Program-made: the position numbers and the translations under genes
The notes under the pieces: generated by a model
The model's database searches: none
The model's input: only the letters and a program-made list of their open reading frames with translations
Told to the model about the DNA's origin: nothing
In this document: in pieces, positions 63,065 to 64,000 of the stretch
Numbering within the stretch: position 1 is the stretch's first letter
How the letters are laid out: each line of letters starts with the position of its first letter
NCBI RefSeq assembly: GCF_011682065.1
Contig: NZ_VUYU01000025.1
Span: 1-64,000, forward strand
Source of the DNA: Massilia rubra
Lineage (GTDB): Bacteria; Pseudomonadota; Gammaproteobacteria; Burkholderiales; Burkholderiaceae_D
Length of the DNA stretch: 64,000 bases
Direction: 5' to 3'

Positions 63065-64000
63065 CTAAAAACGCGATTTCACACGAATGCCGACTGTGCG
63101 CGGACGCGCCATGAACAAGGTATCGCCCGGCTGGATGGCGATGCTGTTGGTCGTCACATCGCTCACTTTATTGCCGTTGGTCAGATTGGTGCCGAACAGG
63201 CCGACTTCGACAGCGCGCGTGGTGTAGGTCAAGGTGGCGTTGAGCGTATTCGACGATGGAATCTCCGAATAGCTGCCCTGGGCGGCGGCAAAATTGGTGT
63301 AGGCGCTGCCCTTGTAGGCATAGCTGGCGGCCAGGCCGACTTCATCCGTGCCGCCGACCGGAATCCGGTAGCTGACGGTGGCGCTGGCGGCCACGCGCGG
63401 CGCATACGGCGTGCGCGCCCCGGCCGGAATGTTCTGCGCCGCGATGCCGGTCACCACCGCGTTGCGCGCGTAGGCATGGTTGTAAGCGGCATTGAAACCG
63501 ATGCTGGCGCGCCGCGTCAGCTTGAAAGCGCCCTCCACTTCCACGCCTTCGCTGCGGATCTTGCCGGCGTTCTGGGTGAAGTAATACGTGCACGGCAGCT
63601 TGTTGAACACCTGCACATCGTCCCAATTGCTCAGGTAAGCGTTCACATTGAGGGTCATGCGGCGCTCGAACAGGGTGTTCTTGGAACCGATTTCGTAGCT
63701 CCACAAGCTGTCCGGCGCGAAGGTGGACGGCGCATTGAGCCCGCAAAAGTTGAACGGCACCGGCTGGTTGTTGCCGCCGTAGCGGAAACCCTTGCCCGCG
63801 TTGGCGTACAGCAGGTGATCCTGGTCCAGATGATAGGCCGCCGCCAGGCGCGGATTGGCGCCCTGCGCGGTGGCGCTGCTGCTGCTCGTCTCCGGGCTGC
63901 CGACGGGCGCCGCCGGGGTGGCGCCCACCAGGTTGCCGAACAGGCCGGAAAAATGCAGGTCGAAATCCTGGGTACCCTTGAACAGGCGCAGGCCGGCGGT
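63065..64000 (-). CDS. TonB-dependent receptor, C-terminal part, runs off the window
   Basis: About 311 C-terminal residues are visible; the frame stays open to base 64000, so the N-terminus and plug lie outside. The barrel strands YHLDQDHLLYANAGKGFRYGG, LWSYEIGSKNTLFERRMTLNVNAY and ARPRTVGIRVKSRF are typical of the CirA/FecA-like class from sphingomonads and xanthomonads, and this receptor is unlike the five VEITGSSIKR-type ones in the window. The stop lies 36 bases before the desaturase start on the same strand, so the three genes probably form one transcript. Confidence 0.88.
   Translation of the reverse strand, partial: TAGLRLFKGTQDFDLHFSGLFGNLVGATPAAPVGSPETSSSSATAQGANPRLAAAYHLDQDHLLYANAGKGFRYGGNNQPVPFNFCGLNAPSTFAPDSLWSYEIGSKNTLFERRMTLNVNAYLSNWDDVQVFNKLPCTYYFTQNAGKIRSEGVEVEGAFKLTRRASIGFNAAYNHAYARNAVVTGIAAQNIPAGARTPYAPRVAASATVSYRIPVGGTDEVGLAASYAYKGSAYTNFAAAQGSYSEIPSSNTLNATLTYTTRAVEVGLFGTNLTNGNKVSDVTTNSIAIQPGDTLFMARPRTVGIRVKSRF

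Overview
The window is GC-rich (about 65%) and densely coded. It looks like chromosome from a betaproteobacterium of the order Burkholderiales, most likely family Oxalobacteraceae (a Massilia/Telluria/Duganella/Janthinobacterium relative). The grounds are the gene order scpB-rluB-rimP-nusA-infB-rbfA-truB, the yhdP-nitrilase-tldD block divergent from glnE, and many large TonB-dependent receptors whose mature N-terminus reads VEITGSSIKR. This taxonomic call is inference from gene content; no rRNA gene is present.

Layout. 1-3.1 kb: palindromic repeats, a divergent Lgt-like membrane protein and typA. 3.3-10.5 kb: an accessory stretch lying between typA and truB (genes often adjacent in relatives), holding a SUFU-domain protein, a two-component system with a MipA/OmpV porin-like protein, small secreted or membrane proteins and a HigBA-type toxin-antitoxin pair. 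10.8-20.7 kb: the translation/transcription cluster on the minus strand (scpB, rluB, then rimP-nusA-infB-rbfA-truB) with a clear sigma-70 promoter and a terminator inside the rimP leader. 21-27.3 kb: a nested inverted-repeat element, glucokinase, a DedA-rhodanese fusion and an ABC peptide-type importer with no binding protein. 27.7-33.4 kb: two tandem TonB receptors. 33.5-35.7 kb: hipBA and an orphan NTF2-fold immunity-like protein. 36-40.7 kb: an isoprenoid cluster (ispH, two unknown beta-rich proteins, polyprenyl synthase, and a convergent geranylgeranyl-reductase-like flavoprotein) with an Fnr/Anr-like site upstream. 41-51.6 kb: three more TonB receptors around aroG. 51.7-61.2 kb: tldD, nitrilase, yhdP and glnE. 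61.2-64 kb: a PhnD-like binding protein, a fatty acid desaturase and a truncated sixth TonB receptor.

The most striking signals are these. (1) A complete Phe/Tyr ribosome-mediated attenuator precedes the DAHP synthase gene: promoter, 22-codon leader peptide with a run of Phe and Tyr codons, an antiterminator segment and an intrinsic terminator. (2) The four-gene ispH/polyprenyl synthase operon contains two proteins of unknown function. (3) A two-gene TonB receptor block appears twice in the same order. (4) The Lgt paralogue has lost residues that are conserved in active Lgt. (5) The rimP operon carries a terminator in its leader. Coordinates of small sites were read by eye.
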